Notes under the pieces: generated by a model
Told to the model about the DNA's origin: nothing
Database searches by the model: none
Seen by the model: only the letters and a program-made list of their open reading frames with translations
Made by a program: the position numbers and the translations under genes
From: Bacillota bacterium
GTDB lineage: Bacteria > Bacillota > Clostridia > Lachnospirales > Lachnospiraceae
Assembly (NCBI GenBank): GCA_023399055.1
Contig: JAEWQV010000015.1
Span: 351,479 to 415,478, forward strand
Reading direction: 5' to 3'
Length of the DNA: 64,000 nucleotides
Shown here: one piece after another, positions 25,558 through 35,090 of the stretch
How positions within the stretch are numbered: the stretch's first letter is position 1
How the letters are laid out: every line of letters begins with the position of its first letter

Positions 25558-26331
25558 GTGGTAAGAGGATTATATACGGCATACACAGGCATGTCGAATG
25601 AACAGAAAAGGCTGGATATTATCGCAAACAATCTTGCAAATTCAGCAACAGCGGGTTTTAAGGAGAATAGCGTCACAACGCAATCTTTTGATAATTTGTT
25701 GACTCTTAAGTTGAAGGATTCGTCCGAAGCTTATAATGATAGACCAATAGGTAGAATGAGTTTAGGTGTTAAATTAGGTGAGGTATATACGAATCACGGA
25801 CAAGGCTCACTAAGACAAACATCCGGAACATATGATCTTGCATTAGAGGGCAAGGGATTCTTTACACTTGAAGTTACTGATAAGGCAGGTAATACAGAAA
25901 CTCAATATACTAGAAACGGTTCTTTTACAATGGCTAGTAGTGGTTTACTCGTAGATGCCAATGGAAATCATGTGATGGGTTCTGGAGGAGAGATTAATAT
26001 TCCGACAGATGCAGCAGAAGTTAAGATAGATACGAGTGGAGCAATCTACGCAGATGGTGTCTATGTGGATACCTTACAGATTGCAGATTTTGAAGATTAT
26101 AAGTACTTAATTAAAGCAAATGATACCATGTATAAAGCAATTGACGGAGCTGTAGAGCAGGATGCTGTAGCTACGGTAAGACAAGGATATACAGAGCAAT
26201 CCAATGTTAATGTAGTAGCTGAAATGGTTGAAATGATCAGCATAACAAGAGCCTATGAAGCAAATCAAAAAGTAATTCAATCAGTGGATAAGACACTTGA
26301 TCTTGCAGCAAATTCAGTAGGCAGAGTATAG
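25558..26331 (+). CDS. flhO: Flagellar basal-body rod protein, FlhO-like
   Basis: The 257-residue protein has the N-terminal rod motif GLYTAYTGMSNEQKRLDIIANNLANSAT and the C-terminal motif SNVNVVAEMVEMISITRAYEANQK shared by flagellar axial proteins. It builds the rod that crosses the wall. I place the start at the GTG of 25558, which has GAGGT upstream and gives the standard N-terminus. A TTG at 25498 would add 20 atypical residues. The flhP-like gene follows. Confidence 0.9.
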   Translation: MVRGLYTAYTGMSNEQKRLDIIANNLANSATAGFKENSVTTQSFDNLLTLKLKDSSEAYNDRPIGRMSLGVKLGEVYTNHGQGSLRQTSGTYDLALEGKGFFTLEVTDKAGNTETQYTRNGSFTMASSGLLVDANGNHVMGSGGEINIPTDAAEVKIDTSGAIYADGVYVDTLQIADFEDYKYLIKANDTMYKAIDGAVEQDAVATVRQGYTEQSNVNVVAEMVEMISITRAYEANQKVIQSVDKTLDLAANSVGRV

Positions 26332-26375
26332 GAGTTAATTTAATAACACTTGTTAACTCGATGGAGGAATAACCT

Positions 26376-27188
26376 ATGATGAGATCCTTGTGGACGGCTG
26401 CATCCGGTATGATCAGTCAGCAGATGAATGTAGATACGATTTCGAATAATCTTGCTAATATAAATACAACCGGTTATAAGAAAGAGAGTGCAGAATTTAA
26501 GTCTTTATTATACCAAACGATACAAGAGCAGTCCTATGATAATAATGGAGATGCAAAGCCATATGGTATTCAAGTGGGATTAGGCGTTAGAAATTCTGCC
26601 ATTAACTCCCAATATACACAAGGTGCGTTAAATGAGACTGGCAATGAATTAGATTTTGCAATTCAGGGAAATGGATTTTTCTCGGTACAAACGGAAGATG
26701 GAGACGTTGCTTATACACGAAACGGATCATTTCAGTTTACCAAGGGCGTAGCTGGAGTTACCTTATCTAATTCGGATGGAAATCCAGTACTTGATACAAC
26801 TGGAAAGCCGGTGGTTCTGGATGTAAAATACGATTCTGCTGAAATCACCTTTGATGAGGTCGGACAATTATATTACCCAAATGCAAATGGTACGCCAGCA
26901 CCAATTGGCATACGTATTGCAATATCCCAGTTTAACAATCCAAGCGGTTTGCAGAAGATATCAAATAGCTTATTGTTAGAAACAGAGGCTTCCGGTGCTG
27001 CCAGACTTGAAACAGAGGACGCTGGTTTAAAGAAGAGCACAATTAAGCAGAAATATTTAGAGGCTTCTAACGTTCAAGCAGTGGATGAAATGGTTAATTT
27101 GATCGTTGCACAGAGAGCATACGAAATGAATTCCAAAATTATTACAGCATCAGATGAAATGATGAAACAGGCAAATAACTTAAGATAA
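26376..27188 (+). CDS. flhP: Flagellar basal-body rod protein, FlhP/FlgG-like
   Basis: The 270-residue protein shares the axial protein N-terminus (SLWTAASGMISQQMNVDTISNN) and C-terminus (QAVDEMVNLIVAQRAYEMNSK). It is related to the preceding gene product and is likely a distal rod component. GGAGG lies 8 bases before the first of two adjacent ATGs. The mbl-flhO-flhP order matches Bacillus. Confidence 0.92.
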   Translation: MMRSLWTAASGMISQQMNVDTISNNLANINTTGYKKESAEFKSLLYQTIQEQSYDNNGDAKPYGIQVGLGVRNSAINSQYTQGALNETGNELDFAIQGNGFFSVQTEDGDVAYTRNGSFQFTKGVAGVTLSNSDGNPVLDTTGKPVVLDVKYDSAEITFDEVGQLYYPNANGTPAPIGIRIAISQFNNPSGLQKISNSLLLETEASGAARLETEDAGLKKSTIKQKYLEASNVQAVDEMVNLIVAQRAYEMNSKIITASDEMMKQANNLR

Positions 27189-27302
27189 TAATCTGTTATT
27201 GCCCTTAGTAAGGTGAAGAATATCCTGTGAGAGGGATGTTGATGATACACGTTGTAACTTGATGCATGTAAATGCAGATTTTATAAAGGCAAGGTGATAG
27301 AT

Positions 27303-27635
27303 ATGGATGGTTTATCAGGTCTTCAATCACAATCTTATATGTCAGCAAATTTGTTGAACAATTCTTCAAAAACGAGTAATTTAGAAGCCACACTTAAGAA
27401 TAAGGACTCGTCGGATGAGGAACTAATGAATGCCTGCAAAAGCTTTGAATCCTATATGCTCGAACAGATCTTTCAGAACATGGAGAAAACCGTGATGAAA
27501 GACGAAGAGGAAGAAAATGATTACATGGCTCAGTTCGGCAATAAGCTCTATGAGGAGTATGCTAAAGAAGTAACAGAAAATCAAAGCATTGGATTAGCAC
27601 AGATGCTTTATGAATCAATGAAACGCAATTCTTAG
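27303..27635 (+). CDS. Flagellar rod-binding protein (FlgJ N-terminal-like)
   Basis: The 110-residue protein contains the rod-binding domain (about 35-105) with ELMNACKSFESYMLEQIFQNM and the C-terminal GNKLYEEYAKEV and GLAQMLYESM segments. It lacks the muramidase domain of enterobacterial FlgJ, as is common in Firmicutes. It likely caps or chaperones rod assembly. The ATG at 27303 follows AAGGTGAT; a GTG at 27294 is an alternative start. A terminator follows. Confidence 0.85.
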   Translation: MDGLSGLQSQSYMSANLLNNSSKTSNLEATLKNKDSSDEELMNACKSFESYMLEQIFQNMEKTVMKDEEEENDYMAQFGNKLYEEYAKEVTENQSIGLAQMLYESMKRNS

Positions 27636-27648
27636 TAATAGACCTTTC

Positions 27649-27703
27649 ATGTCATTTTAACTGAAATCCAAGTAAAAGGGAGCCAGTTAAAATGGCATTT
27701 TTG
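27649..27703 (+). terminator. Terminator of the mbl-flagellar group
   Basis: ATGTCATTTTAACTG (27649-27663) pairs with CAGTTAAAATGGCAT (27684-27698), followed by TTTTTG. Confidence 0.85.
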
Positions 27704-27758
27704 TTCTGTAATAGGAAATATTTTCTATACAATAGAGATTTAAGATCAGGAGGAAACC

Positions 27759-29981
27759 ATGGCTGACATTGTGCAAGGTTATGTCGAGCGAATCGTATAT
27801 CGTAATGATGAAAATGGCTATACCGTTTTAAGCCTACATATGGAAGATGAAGAATTAACTTGCGTGGGAAGCTTTCCGTTTATAAGTGAAGGGGAATATA
27901 TCCAAGCGATGGGTAGCTATACCGAACATGCAGTGTATGGAGAACAATTCCTTATAGAAAATTATGATATGAAGCAACCCGAGGATTTGTTTTCCGTTGA
28001 GAAGTATTTAGGTTCTGGAGCAATTAAGGGAATTGGAGCGGCTTTAGCGGCTAGAATAGTTAAGAAGTTTAAGGAGAAAACCTTTCAGATTATAGAAGAA
28101 GAACCCGAGCGACTTGTAGAAATTAAAGGCATTAGTGAACGGATGGCAAAGGATATCTATCAGCAGTTCGAAGAGAAACGAGATATGCGTTCCGCAATGT
28201 TATTTCTTCAGCAATATAATATTACTGGTAATTTAGCAGTAAAGATTTTCTCTGAGTACGGACAGAGGATGTATGATGTATTAAGAGAAAATCCTTATCG
28301 TTTAGCAGAAGATATTGCGGGAATTGGCTTTAAAACAGCGGATGAGATTGCGAGACGCATTGGCATTAACGTAGACTCAGATCATCGTATTAAAGCAGGT
28401 ATCTTATATGTATTGCTTCAAGCAAGTAATGATGGCCATGTTTATTTGCCAGAGTCAGAGTTGGTACAGCGAGCAAAGACTCTGTTATTATCTGAAGACG
28501 AGGCAATCCTAAGACAGGTAACCACACTCATGCTGGAGAAGAAAATCATGTTAGTAGAGCTGGAACAGGAGAAACGAATTTACTCTTCTGTTTATTATTA
28601 TATGGAACTTGGTATTGCCAGAATGCTGCATGACTTAAATGTACGATATCCAATTGATACAGAAAAGGTTCGAGGACGAATTACAGCTATAGAAAATCAA
28701 TTTAAAATTGAACTTGAGGAACAACAAAGGATTGCGGTCTCTGAAGCTGCCGCCAATGGACTAGTAGTTGTTACAGGAGGACCGGGTACTGGTAAAACCA
28801 CCACAATAAATACAATTATCCGTTTCTTTGAATCAGAGGGAATGGAGTTACTGTTAGCGGCTCCAACAGGAAGAGCAGCAAAAAGAATGACCGAGACCAC
28901 TGGTTATGAAGCAAGAACAATTCATCGGCTATTAGAACTTTCCAAAATGAGTGATACTCAGGAGAATAAGTTTAATTTTGAAAGAAATGAACTTAATCCA
29001 TTGGAAACTGATGTACTTATTATCGATGAAATGTCGATGGTAGATATTAGCTTAATGCATGCGCTTCTTAAGGCGGTGTCAGTTGGTACTAGATTAATTA
29101 TTGTTGGCGATGTAAATCAGCTGCCAAGTGTTGGACCAGGTAATGTGTTAAAGGATGTAATTAATTCTCATAGTTTTAATGTTGTTAAACTTAATAAGAT
29201 TTTTCGTCAGGCAGCGGACAGCGATATCATTGTAAATGCGCATAAGATCAATGACGGCGAGCATGTGGAACTTAATAATAAAAGTAAAGACTTCTTCTTT
29301 CTTAAAAGAGGAGAGGCCAATGTAATTGCGGCGGTTACCATTAATCTTATTAAAAATAAACTTCCTGGTTACGTAAATGCAACCCCTTATGACATACAGG
29401 TCTTAACCCCCATGCGAAAGGGTGAGCTTGGAGTAGAACGACTAAATCAAGTTCTTCAGCAGGCACTCAATCCACCTTCAAATGATAAAAGAGAAAAGGA
29501 ATATTATGAAACGATATTTCGTGAAGGTGATAAGGTTATGCAGATTAAGAATAATTATCAGGTGCCGTGGGAAATTAAGAGTAGTTATGGAGTTGTTACC
29601 CAGAATGGTATGGGAGTATTTAATGGTGATGCAGGAATCATTAAGGAGATTAACCTGTTTTCAGAGCACTTACTTGTAGAGTTTGATGACAGTCGATTAG
29701 TTGACTATAGTTTTAGTCAATTGGACGAGTTAGAGCTTGCCTATGCAATTACCATTCATAAATCTCAGGGAAGTGAATACCCAGCGGTTGTATTGCCAAT
29801 ACTGGATGGACCGAGAATTCTCTTTAACCGAAATCTGTTATATACAGCTGTAACCAGGGCAAAAAGCTGTGTTACAATTGTAGGAAGTGATCATATGCTT
29901 AACTTTATGATTGATAATAAAAGTGAACAGAGTAGGTATTCTGGATTATGTGATCGTATCAGAGAATTACGAGTAAAATAA
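27759..29981 (+). CDS. recD2: ATP-dependent DNA helicase RecD2
   Basis: The 740-residue superfamily 1B helicase has an N-terminal OB-like and helix-hairpin-helix region (for example GSGAIKGIGAALAARIVKKF). Walker A is GGPGTGKTT (near residue 342), motif II is IIDEMSMVD, motif III is GDVNQLPSVGPG, and the C-terminal UvrD-like part has AITIHKSQGSEYPAVV and LYTAVTRAK. Not tied to RecBC, it acts in replication-fork or mismatch repair. GGAGG precedes the ATG. Confidence 0.95.
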   Translation: MADIVQGYVERIVYRNDENGYTVLSLHMEDEELTCVGSFPFISEGEYIQAMGSYTEHAVYGEQFLIENYDMKQPEDLFSVEKYLGSGAIKGIGAALAARIVKKFKEKTFQIIEEEPERLVEIKGISERMAKDIYQQFEEKRDMRSAMLFLQQYNITGNLAVKIFSEYGQRMYDVLRENPYRLAEDIAGIGFKTADEIARRIGINVDSDHRIKAGILYVLLQASNDGHVYLPESELVQRAKTLLLSEDEAILRQVTTLMLEKKIMLVELEQEKRIYSSVYYYMELGIARMLHDLNVRYPIDTEKVRGRITAIENQFKIELEEQQRIAVSEAAANGLVVVTGGPGTGKTTTINTIIRFFESEGMELLLAAPTGRAAKRMTETTGYEARTIHRLLELSKMSDTQENKFNFERNELNPLETDVLIIDEMSMVDISLMHALLKAVSVGTRLIIVGDVNQLPSVGPGNVLKDVINSHSFNVVKLNKIFRQAADSDIIVNAHKINDGEHVELNNKSKDFFFLKRGEANVIAAVTINLIKNKLPGYVNATPYDIQVLTPMRKGELGVERLNQVLQQALNPPSNDKREKEYYETIFREGDKVMQIKNNYQVPWEIKSSYGVVTQNGMGVFNGDAGIIKEINLFSEHLLVEFDDSRLVDYSFSQLDELELAYAITIHKSQGSEYPAVVLPILDGPRILFNRNLLYTAVTRAKSCVTIVGSDHMLNFMIDNKSEQSRYSGLCDRIRELRVK

Positions 29982-30108
29982 TAGTTACAATAATCTAGTG
30001 CATTTTTATGGAAAATAGGATATAATGAGAGCAAATAAATACTGCAGATAAAATATTATATTGGATATAATAAGTTATAACTATATATTATTTATGGAGG
30101 AAATAACA

Positions 30109-31020
30109 TTGGCAAATACAACATTAGTAATTATGGCAGCAGGAATGGGTAGTCGTTTTGGAGGTATTAAACAGTTGGAACCAGTTGGACCTAGTGGTGA
30201 AATCATAATGGATTATTCCATATATGATGCAATGGAAGCTGGATTTGACAAAGTTGTATTTATTATTCGTAAAGATTTAGAGAAAGATTTTAAAGAAATT
30301 ATAGGAAATCGTATAGAGAAGCTTATTAAAGTTGAATATGTTTTTCAGGAATTGGATGGGTTACCAGAAGGTTTTTCCAAACCAGAAGACAGAACAAAAC
30401 CCTGGGGAACTGGACAGGCAGTTTTATGTTGTAAAGACGTAGTGAAGGAACCCTTTGCAGTAATTAATGCAGATGATTATTATGGTAAACAGGCATTTAA
30501 AATTGTATATGACTTCTTAAATAAACAAGGATCTCCAGAGAATGAATATTGTATGGCAGGGTTTGTTTTAGGTAATACCTTAAGTGAGAACGGTGCAGTT
30601 ACCAGAGGTGTTTGTGAAGCAAATGATAGAAATGTACTTGTTGATATTGTTGAAACCTCTGGAATAGTTCCGGTGGGTGACCATGCAGAAGCCAAGAATG
30701 ATGCTGGCGAAGTTATTACAATTGATTTGGAAAGCATTGTATCCATGAATATGTGGGGATTTAAACCTAGCTTATTTGAATATTTAGAGACAGGATTTAC
30801 AGAGTTTTTGTCTGACTTAGGAGACAATGAATTAAAGAAGGAATATTTACTTCCAACAGTGGTAGGTAATTTAGTGAAGGAGAATAAGGTAGAAGTAGCT
30901 GTTCTTAAATCCACTGACCGCTGGTTTGGAGTAACCTATAAAGAAGATAAAGAAGTTGTTGTTAATTCAATCAGAGCTTTGATTGATCGCGGCGATTATC
31001 CAGAGAAACTCTTTGCTTAA
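30109..31020 (+). CDS. Nucleotidyltransferase, sugar-phosphate type
   Basis: The 303-residue protein starts ANTTLVIMAAGMGSRFGGIKQ, the NTP_transferase signature, followed by GPSGEIIMDYSIYDA and the metal-site INADDYYG near residue 121. Such enzymes activate sugar phosphates with NTPs; the substrate cannot be told. The TTG at 30109 is taken as start because GGAGG lies 8 bases before it; a frame open to 30061 adds low-complexity residues. It lies 17 bases upstream of the comF-like gene. Confidence 0.85.
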   Translation: MANTTLVIMAAGMGSRFGGIKQLEPVGPSGEIIMDYSIYDAMEAGFDKVVFIIRKDLEKDFKEIIGNRIEKLIKVEYVFQELDGLPEGFSKPEDRTKPWGTGQAVLCCKDVVKEPFAVINADDYYGKQAFKIVYDFLNKQGSPENEYCMAGFVLGNTLSENGAVTRGVCEANDRNVLVDIVETSGIVPVGDHAEAKNDAGEVITIDLESIVSMNMWGFKPSLFEYLETGFTEFLSDLGDNELKKEYLLPTVVGNLVKENKVEVAVLKSTDRWFGVTYKEDKEVVVNSIRALIDRGDYPEKLFA

Positions 31021-31037
31021 AGATTAGGAGTTAAACA

Positions 31038-31760
31038 TTGTTTCAAACAATCCTTGATATTATATACCCAGTTCGTTGTCCTATCTGTATGGAAATTGTA
31101 ACGCCAAAAGGAAAAAGAATATGCCCGAATTGTAAGGAAAGGTTACCTTATATTCAAGAACCCAGATGCTTAAAATGCAGTAAGCCGCTGGAAGTAGAAG
31201 AAAAGGAATATTGCAGTGATTGCGAATCCAAAAACTTTCATTTCAACAGAGGATATGCAGTATGGGTATATAACAAAGATATGATGCAATCTATTTCTGC
31301 TTTTAAATATAAAAGTAAGAAAGAGTTTGCAGACTTTTATAAAGAGGAAATTATTACTCATTATAAGAAGCAATTACTTAAACTTAATCTGGATGTAGTT
31401 ATTCCGGTACCGCTTCATCGAACGAAATACAGAGAGAGAGGTTATAACCAAGCCTTTCTTTTGGCAAAAGGCATAGGAGAAGAGTTAGATATTCCTGTCC
31501 TAAATGATTTATTAATTCGTACAAAGAAGACAGTGCCGCAGAAAAACTTAAATGATATGGAACGCTTGCATAATTTAAAGGAAGCATTTCAATATAACAA
31601 AGAATCAAAAAGTGCATTTCGCAGTGATTTATCTAGGGTGTTACTTGTTGATGATATCTATACAACAGGCAGTACCATAGAAGCCTGTACAAATGTACTT
31701 AAAGAAAATGGAATGAAAGAAGTTTATTTTATGGTGCTATGCATAGGAAAAGGCTTTTAG
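31038..31760 (+). CDS. comFC: ComF-family phosphoribosyltransferase-like protein
   Basis: The 240-residue protein has an N-terminal zinc-ribbon with paired cysteines (CPIC 14-17, CPNC, CLKC, CSDC) and a C-terminal phosphoribosyltransferase fold with VLLVDDIYTTGST near residue 205. In Bacillus ComFC is needed for DNA uptake in transformation. Start is TTG after TTAGGAG. The next gene is yvyF-like, the same order as comFC-yvyF in Bacillus, although comFA and comFB are absent here. Confidence 0.9.
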   Translation: MFQTILDIIYPVRCPICMEIVTPKGKRICPNCKERLPYIQEPRCLKCSKPLEVEEKEYCSDCESKNFHFNRGYAVWVYNKDMMQSISAFKYKSKKEFADFYKEEIITHYKKQLLKLNLDVVIPVPLHRTKYRERGYNQAFLLAKGIGEELDIPVLNDLLIRTKKTVPQKNLNDMERLHNLKEAFQYNKESKSAFRSDLSRVLLVDDIYTTGSTIEACTNVLKENGMKEVYFMVLCIGKGF

Positions 31761-31772
31761 GAGGGAGATACC

Positions 31773-32204
31773 ATGGAAGTAAGAAATTGCAGAGGATGCG
31801 GCAGGCTATACAACCATATTTCTGGGCCACCTTTGTGTGCTTCGTGTACAGCCGCTCTGGATACAAAGTTTGAGCAAGTGAAAGAGTATGTTTACGATCA
31901 TCCTCGTGTAGGAATGCAAGAGGTCGCAGAGGAAATGGAAGTTAGTATAACACAAATTAAGCAATGGATTAGAGAAGAGAGATTGTCTTTTGCTGAAGAT
32001 TCTATGATTGGCTTAGAATGTGAAGGCTGCGGTATTACAATTAAAACGGGACGGTTTTGTAAGGCTTGTAAAGATAAATTAGCAAAAGGCTTAACCAACT
32101 TATATCCAACCGAAGCACCGCCCGTTCAAAAAGTGAACCCAGTAAAAGGGGCCCCAAAAATGCAATACTTAGATAAGAATAGCAATAAACGAGATTTGCA
32201 ATAA
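31773..32204 (+). CDS. yvyF: Flagellar-operon protein YvyF-like (zinc ribbons plus HTH)
   Basis: The 143-residue protein has an N-terminal CRGC/CASC zinc-binding pair (6-9, 22-25), a helix-turn-helix-like segment in the middle (GMQEVAEEMEVSITQIKQWI) and a second Cys set (CEGC, CKAC). This is the layout of YvyF/TIGR03826-type proteins found at the start of flagellar late operons. It probably regulates or assists flagellar gene expression; the role is inferred. GGAGGGAG precedes the ATG. flgM and flgK, which follow in Bacillus, are missing here. Confidence 0.85.
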   Translation: MEVRNCRGCGRLYNHISGPPLCASCTAALDTKFEQVKEYVYDHPRVGMQEVAEEMEVSITQIKQWIREERLSFAEDSMIGLECEGCGITIKTGRFCKACKDKLAKGLTNLYPTEAPPVQKVNPVKGAPKMQYLDKNSNKRDLQ

Positions 32205-32235
32205 TTGTGAAACAGATGAACTTAAGCAGGTATTG

Positions 32236-33072
32236 TTATGCTAACCGGATTCCATCATCGGTTATCGTGATAGTACCTGCTTTATATAATTTACCAATGG
32301 CGCGTTTAAATGCATTTTTACTCAATCTAAATTCAGACTTTATAGCCTCAGGGTTTGAAGCATCATTAAAAGGTAAAAAACCATTCGCTGCTTTTAGTTT
32401 AGTTAGAATTAATTCAGAGTCAGCATCCATTTGCAAATACGATTTCTCTCTAAGACTTAAATTTAACTTCCCATCCTCACGCACACTGATTACACGCGCT
32501 TTAATGGTATCACCGATTTTTAAAGATGGGAACAATTCGTTTTTAGGGATCATTGCAGAATACTTATTATCAACTGCTACAAACATACCAAAAGAGTCGA
32601 TTTCTTCATATATGATTCCGGTAACGAAGTCATCTTTTTTGTAATCAGAATTCGTAGTGAGTAAATCGTAAACTTTCATAGTTGCACATAAGCGATGGCT
32701 TTTGTCAAGGTATAAAGTGATTAACACATTATCACCTTCCTCAACTTTTGCAGTTTGCTCCTTGTAGGGGAGAAGAAGGTCCTTCATTAATCCCCAATCC
32801 AGGAAGGCTCCAATTTTACTAACCTCTTTTACTTTTAATACAGCTAAGCCGCCGATGGTAACGGGTACCCTTGCGGTGGTAGCAATTTCACGGTCTTCGG
32901 AATCCTTATACAAAAAAACATCAATCTTATCACCCACAACGGTGCCTTCAGGGACTTCTTTTATAGGAAGAAGTATGGTATGAGACTTATCACCTCCGGC
33001 TTCTGCTAAATAAAATCCGAAATCGGTCTTTTTGGCTACCTCAAGGGTTTGGTATTTGCCTAATTCTATCAT
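32236..33072 (-). CDS. cvfB: S1-type RNA-binding protein CvfB
   Basis: The 278-residue protein contains repeated S1/OB-type segments (for example VKEVSKIGAFLDWGLMKDLLLP and GIIYEEIDSFGMFVAVDNKYSAMIP) and a C-terminal winged helix (LSKNAFKRAIGKLYKAGTI). CvfB/YitL proteins bind RNA and affect virulence or stress gene expression. The gene is convergent with yvyF; only 31 bases separate the stops and no hairpin is obvious there. GAAAGG lies before the start. Confidence 0.9.
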   Translation of the reverse strand: MIELGKYQTLEVAKKTDFGFYLAEAGGDKSHTILLPIKEVPEGTVVGDKIDVFLYKDSEDREIATTARVPVTIGGLAVLKVKEVSKIGAFLDWGLMKDLLLPYKEQTAKVEEGDNVLITLYLDKSHRLCATMKVYDLLTTNSDYKKDDFVTGIIYEEIDSFGMFVAVDNKYSAMIPKNELFPSLKIGDTIKARVISVREDGKLNLSLREKSYLQMDADSELILTKLKAANGFLPFNDASNPEAIKSEFRLSKNAFKRAIGKLYKAGTITITDDGIRLA

Positions 33073-33112
33073 AGTTAATTCCTTTCATTTTATATAAATT
33101 GTTGCAACATTT

Positions 33113-33847
33113 TTATTGAACTAAGTCTGTGTAATTACCACTAAACTCAACAAGTGCGTAGGGTTGATTGGCGGAATTAGTAAGGGTTATAGTTATGCAA
33201 TTTTTCTCATCGGTCACTAAGGGAATTAGAATATCGCCTTCTACGGCTTGTGTTCGATATTCTACACGTAAGGAGGAAACAATATAATTAACTGGAAGGT
33301 ATTCTTCCGCTATTTTAATGTATTGCCCATTATTGACATGATTATACGAATCGATATTGGACCTTTTTACAACAATTGCAGGATACTCTTTATAGTTAGC
33401 AGGCATATCTATTTTTCGAATCATTGATTCCATCGGATAGCGAGTAGACATTCCATAACCGGAAGTAATTGCATAATCTTTAGGAATACGGGTGGGTCTT
33501 CCGGTTTGTGTATCTACATAGATCCAGATAGAGTCTGCAACAGCCAATACTTCCTTTTCTGGAGTCTGCATAATAAAATTACGATAACCATAAGCGCCTT
33601 CAAAGGCATGCGGCCAGGTGCCAAGCGTGATTGTTTGTCCAAGTACAGCTGGATGCAATATTTTTAGGTGCCAGGCATTTAATAGCCAAACACGGTGACT
33701 AGATTGAAGGTATGTTAATCCTCGGTTTAAATCCTCTGATTGAAAGGTACTGCAATCTTGAAAATAATTTATAATTGAGCTACAAGAGAGTGCTTCTGTT
33801 TTATGATTTAATTCACTGTAACGAACTCTGCTATTAAAACTATACAT
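33113..33847 (-). CDS. Acyl-ACP thioesterase
   Basis: The 244-residue enzyme is a double hot-dog thioesterase that releases fatty acids from acyl carrier protein. Recognisable parts are RVRYSELN near the N-terminus, VWLLNAWHLKI, GYRNFIMQ and the second half NIDSYNHVNNGQYIKIAEEYLP, where the D-x-N-x-H-V-N-N motif holds the catalytic residues. It lies upstream of cvfB on the same strand, 40 bases away, and may be co-transcribed with it. Confidence 0.9.
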   Translation of the reverse strand: MYSFNSRVRYSELNHKTEALSCSSIINYFQDCSTFQSEDLNRGLTYLQSSHRVWLLNAWHLKILHPAVLGQTITLGTWPHAFEGAYGYRNFIMQTPEKEVLAVADSIWIYVDTQTGRPTRIPKDYAITSGYGMSTRYPMESMIRKIDMPANYKEYPAIVVKRSNIDSYNHVNNGQYIKIAEEYLPVNYIVSSLRVEYRTQAVEGDILIPLVTDEKNCITITLTNSANQPYALVEFSGNYTDLVQ

Positions 33848-34024
33848 AATTTACGCCTTTCTGTTCTGTTTCCCATTGAAAGTATATCATTATTCCGTAT
33901 ATTTTAATAGCATTTTTTAAACTCTTTCTTCCAAACTTGTCATTATAAGTATTTCGTAAAAATGCTGGTATTCTAAGTATATATTTGATATAATATGCTT
34001 GTTTGAAAGAGGAGGGATATTTCA

Positions 34025-34615
34025 TTGGACTCGATAGAGTATTATAATCAGAATGCTACTGAGTATTTTGAGCAAACAGTTGATATTGATATGCAGGAGG
34101 AATGGGAGCGCTTTACTGAGTTACTGCCAGAAGGCGGCAGTGTTTTAGATCTTGGTTGTGGTTCCGGACGAGATAGTGCTTATTTTATATCCTGTGGCTT
34201 CGATGTTACTGCGATGGACGCTTCTGAGGAAATGTGTGAGTTAGCTAGCATACATATTGGGCAGGATGCATTGCACCTGACATTTGAAAAGATGGATTTT
34301 AATAATGTATTTGATGGTATTTGGGCATGCGAATCCTTAGTACATGTGCCTAGTAATCAAATAGAAAATATATTGTTTAAGGTAGTTAAGAGTTTGAAGC
34401 CAGATGGCATCCTATATATGTCTTTTCACTACAATGATTTTGAGGGTGAACGAGATGGACGATTTTACAAAGATTATAGGGCAAAAGAACTGAAAGAGTT
34501 AATTGGACGATTTCCTAATCTTGAATTAATTGAAATCCATAAATACGAGGATACTAGAGAGTACAGTGGGATAACTTGGCTTAGCGCTATTGTTAGAAAG
34601 CTTGAAAATGAATAG
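34025..34615 (+). CDS. Class I SAM-dependent methyltransferase
   Basis: The 196-residue protein has motif I VLDLGCGSGRDSAYF, the acidic loop in VTAMDASEEM, and the later LKPDGILYMSFHYND strand of Methyltransf_11/25-type enzymes. The substrate is unknown. It begins with TTG preceded by GGAGGG, and a TATAAT box sits about 35 bases upstream. It is a single-gene unit closed by the bidirectional terminator at 34698. Confidence 0.85.
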   Translation: MDSIEYYNQNATEYFEQTVDIDMQEEWERFTELLPEGGSVLDLGCGSGRDSAYFISCGFDVTAMDASEEMCELASIHIGQDALHLTFEKMDFNNVFDGIWACESLVHVPSNQIENILFKVVKSLKPDGILYMSFHYNDFEGERDGRFYKDYRAKELKELIGRFPNLELIEIHKYEDTREYSGITWLSAIVRKLENE

Positions 34616-34697
34616 AAATTACTATAAATAGCTGTTTTATAGCAGCAGAATACCTTATGCGAGTAATTGGATAAAAGGAATGGTGCTTACAAAAAAA

Positions 34698-34740
34698 TAA
34701 GAATATGACAGTGGATATTCCATTGTCATATTCTTAAATT
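34698..34740. terminator. Bidirectional terminator
   Basis: TAAGAATATGACAGTGG and CCATTGTCATATTCTTA pair across ATATT, with A-rich DNA on one side and AAATTA on the other. It lies between the convergent methyltransferase and yjfB-like genes. Confidence 0.8.
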
Positions 34741-34752
34741 ATATCAAGATAT

Positions 34753-34935
34753 TTAAATGCTTATATCAATATTAGAGCCAAGATTTGGCGTAACGGACTG
34801 TTCCATCATTTTAATCATACTCTGTCCACTTACTGCCACATTTTCAAGACTTTTTGAAAGAATAGCCATATCAATCACTGGATGTATTGCAGTTTGTCCA
34901 GATACAGATGGCATTGGTAAAGAAGCAATTGTCAT
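34753..34935 (-). CDS. YjfB-family putative motility protein
   Basis: The 60-residue protein resembles YjfB: an N-terminal IASLPMPSVSGQTAI stretch, a middle LSKSLENVAVSGQSMIKMM helix and the C-terminal PNLGSNIDISI, which matches the conserved P-x-LGxxIDI end. These small proteins are expressed with flagellar regulons in Bacillus and Clostridia; their exact role is unknown. AAAGGACTC precedes the start. Isolated location away from other flagellar genes is typical. Confidence 0.75.
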   Translation of the reverse strand: MTIASLPMPSVSGQTAIHPVIDMAILSKSLENVAVSGQSMIKMMEQSVTPNLGSNIDISI

Positions 34936-35090
34936 AAAGAGTCCTTTCTCATTAAAATGAATATTATAGCTACAATAAGTAATAATGATGATAACGAATT
35001 ATCTAGTTAGATTATAGCATAAGAGAGTATAGGAAGCAAGAGATGTTAGATGAATGAAAAACCAATAGTGTTATAAGGAGGATGTTAGTT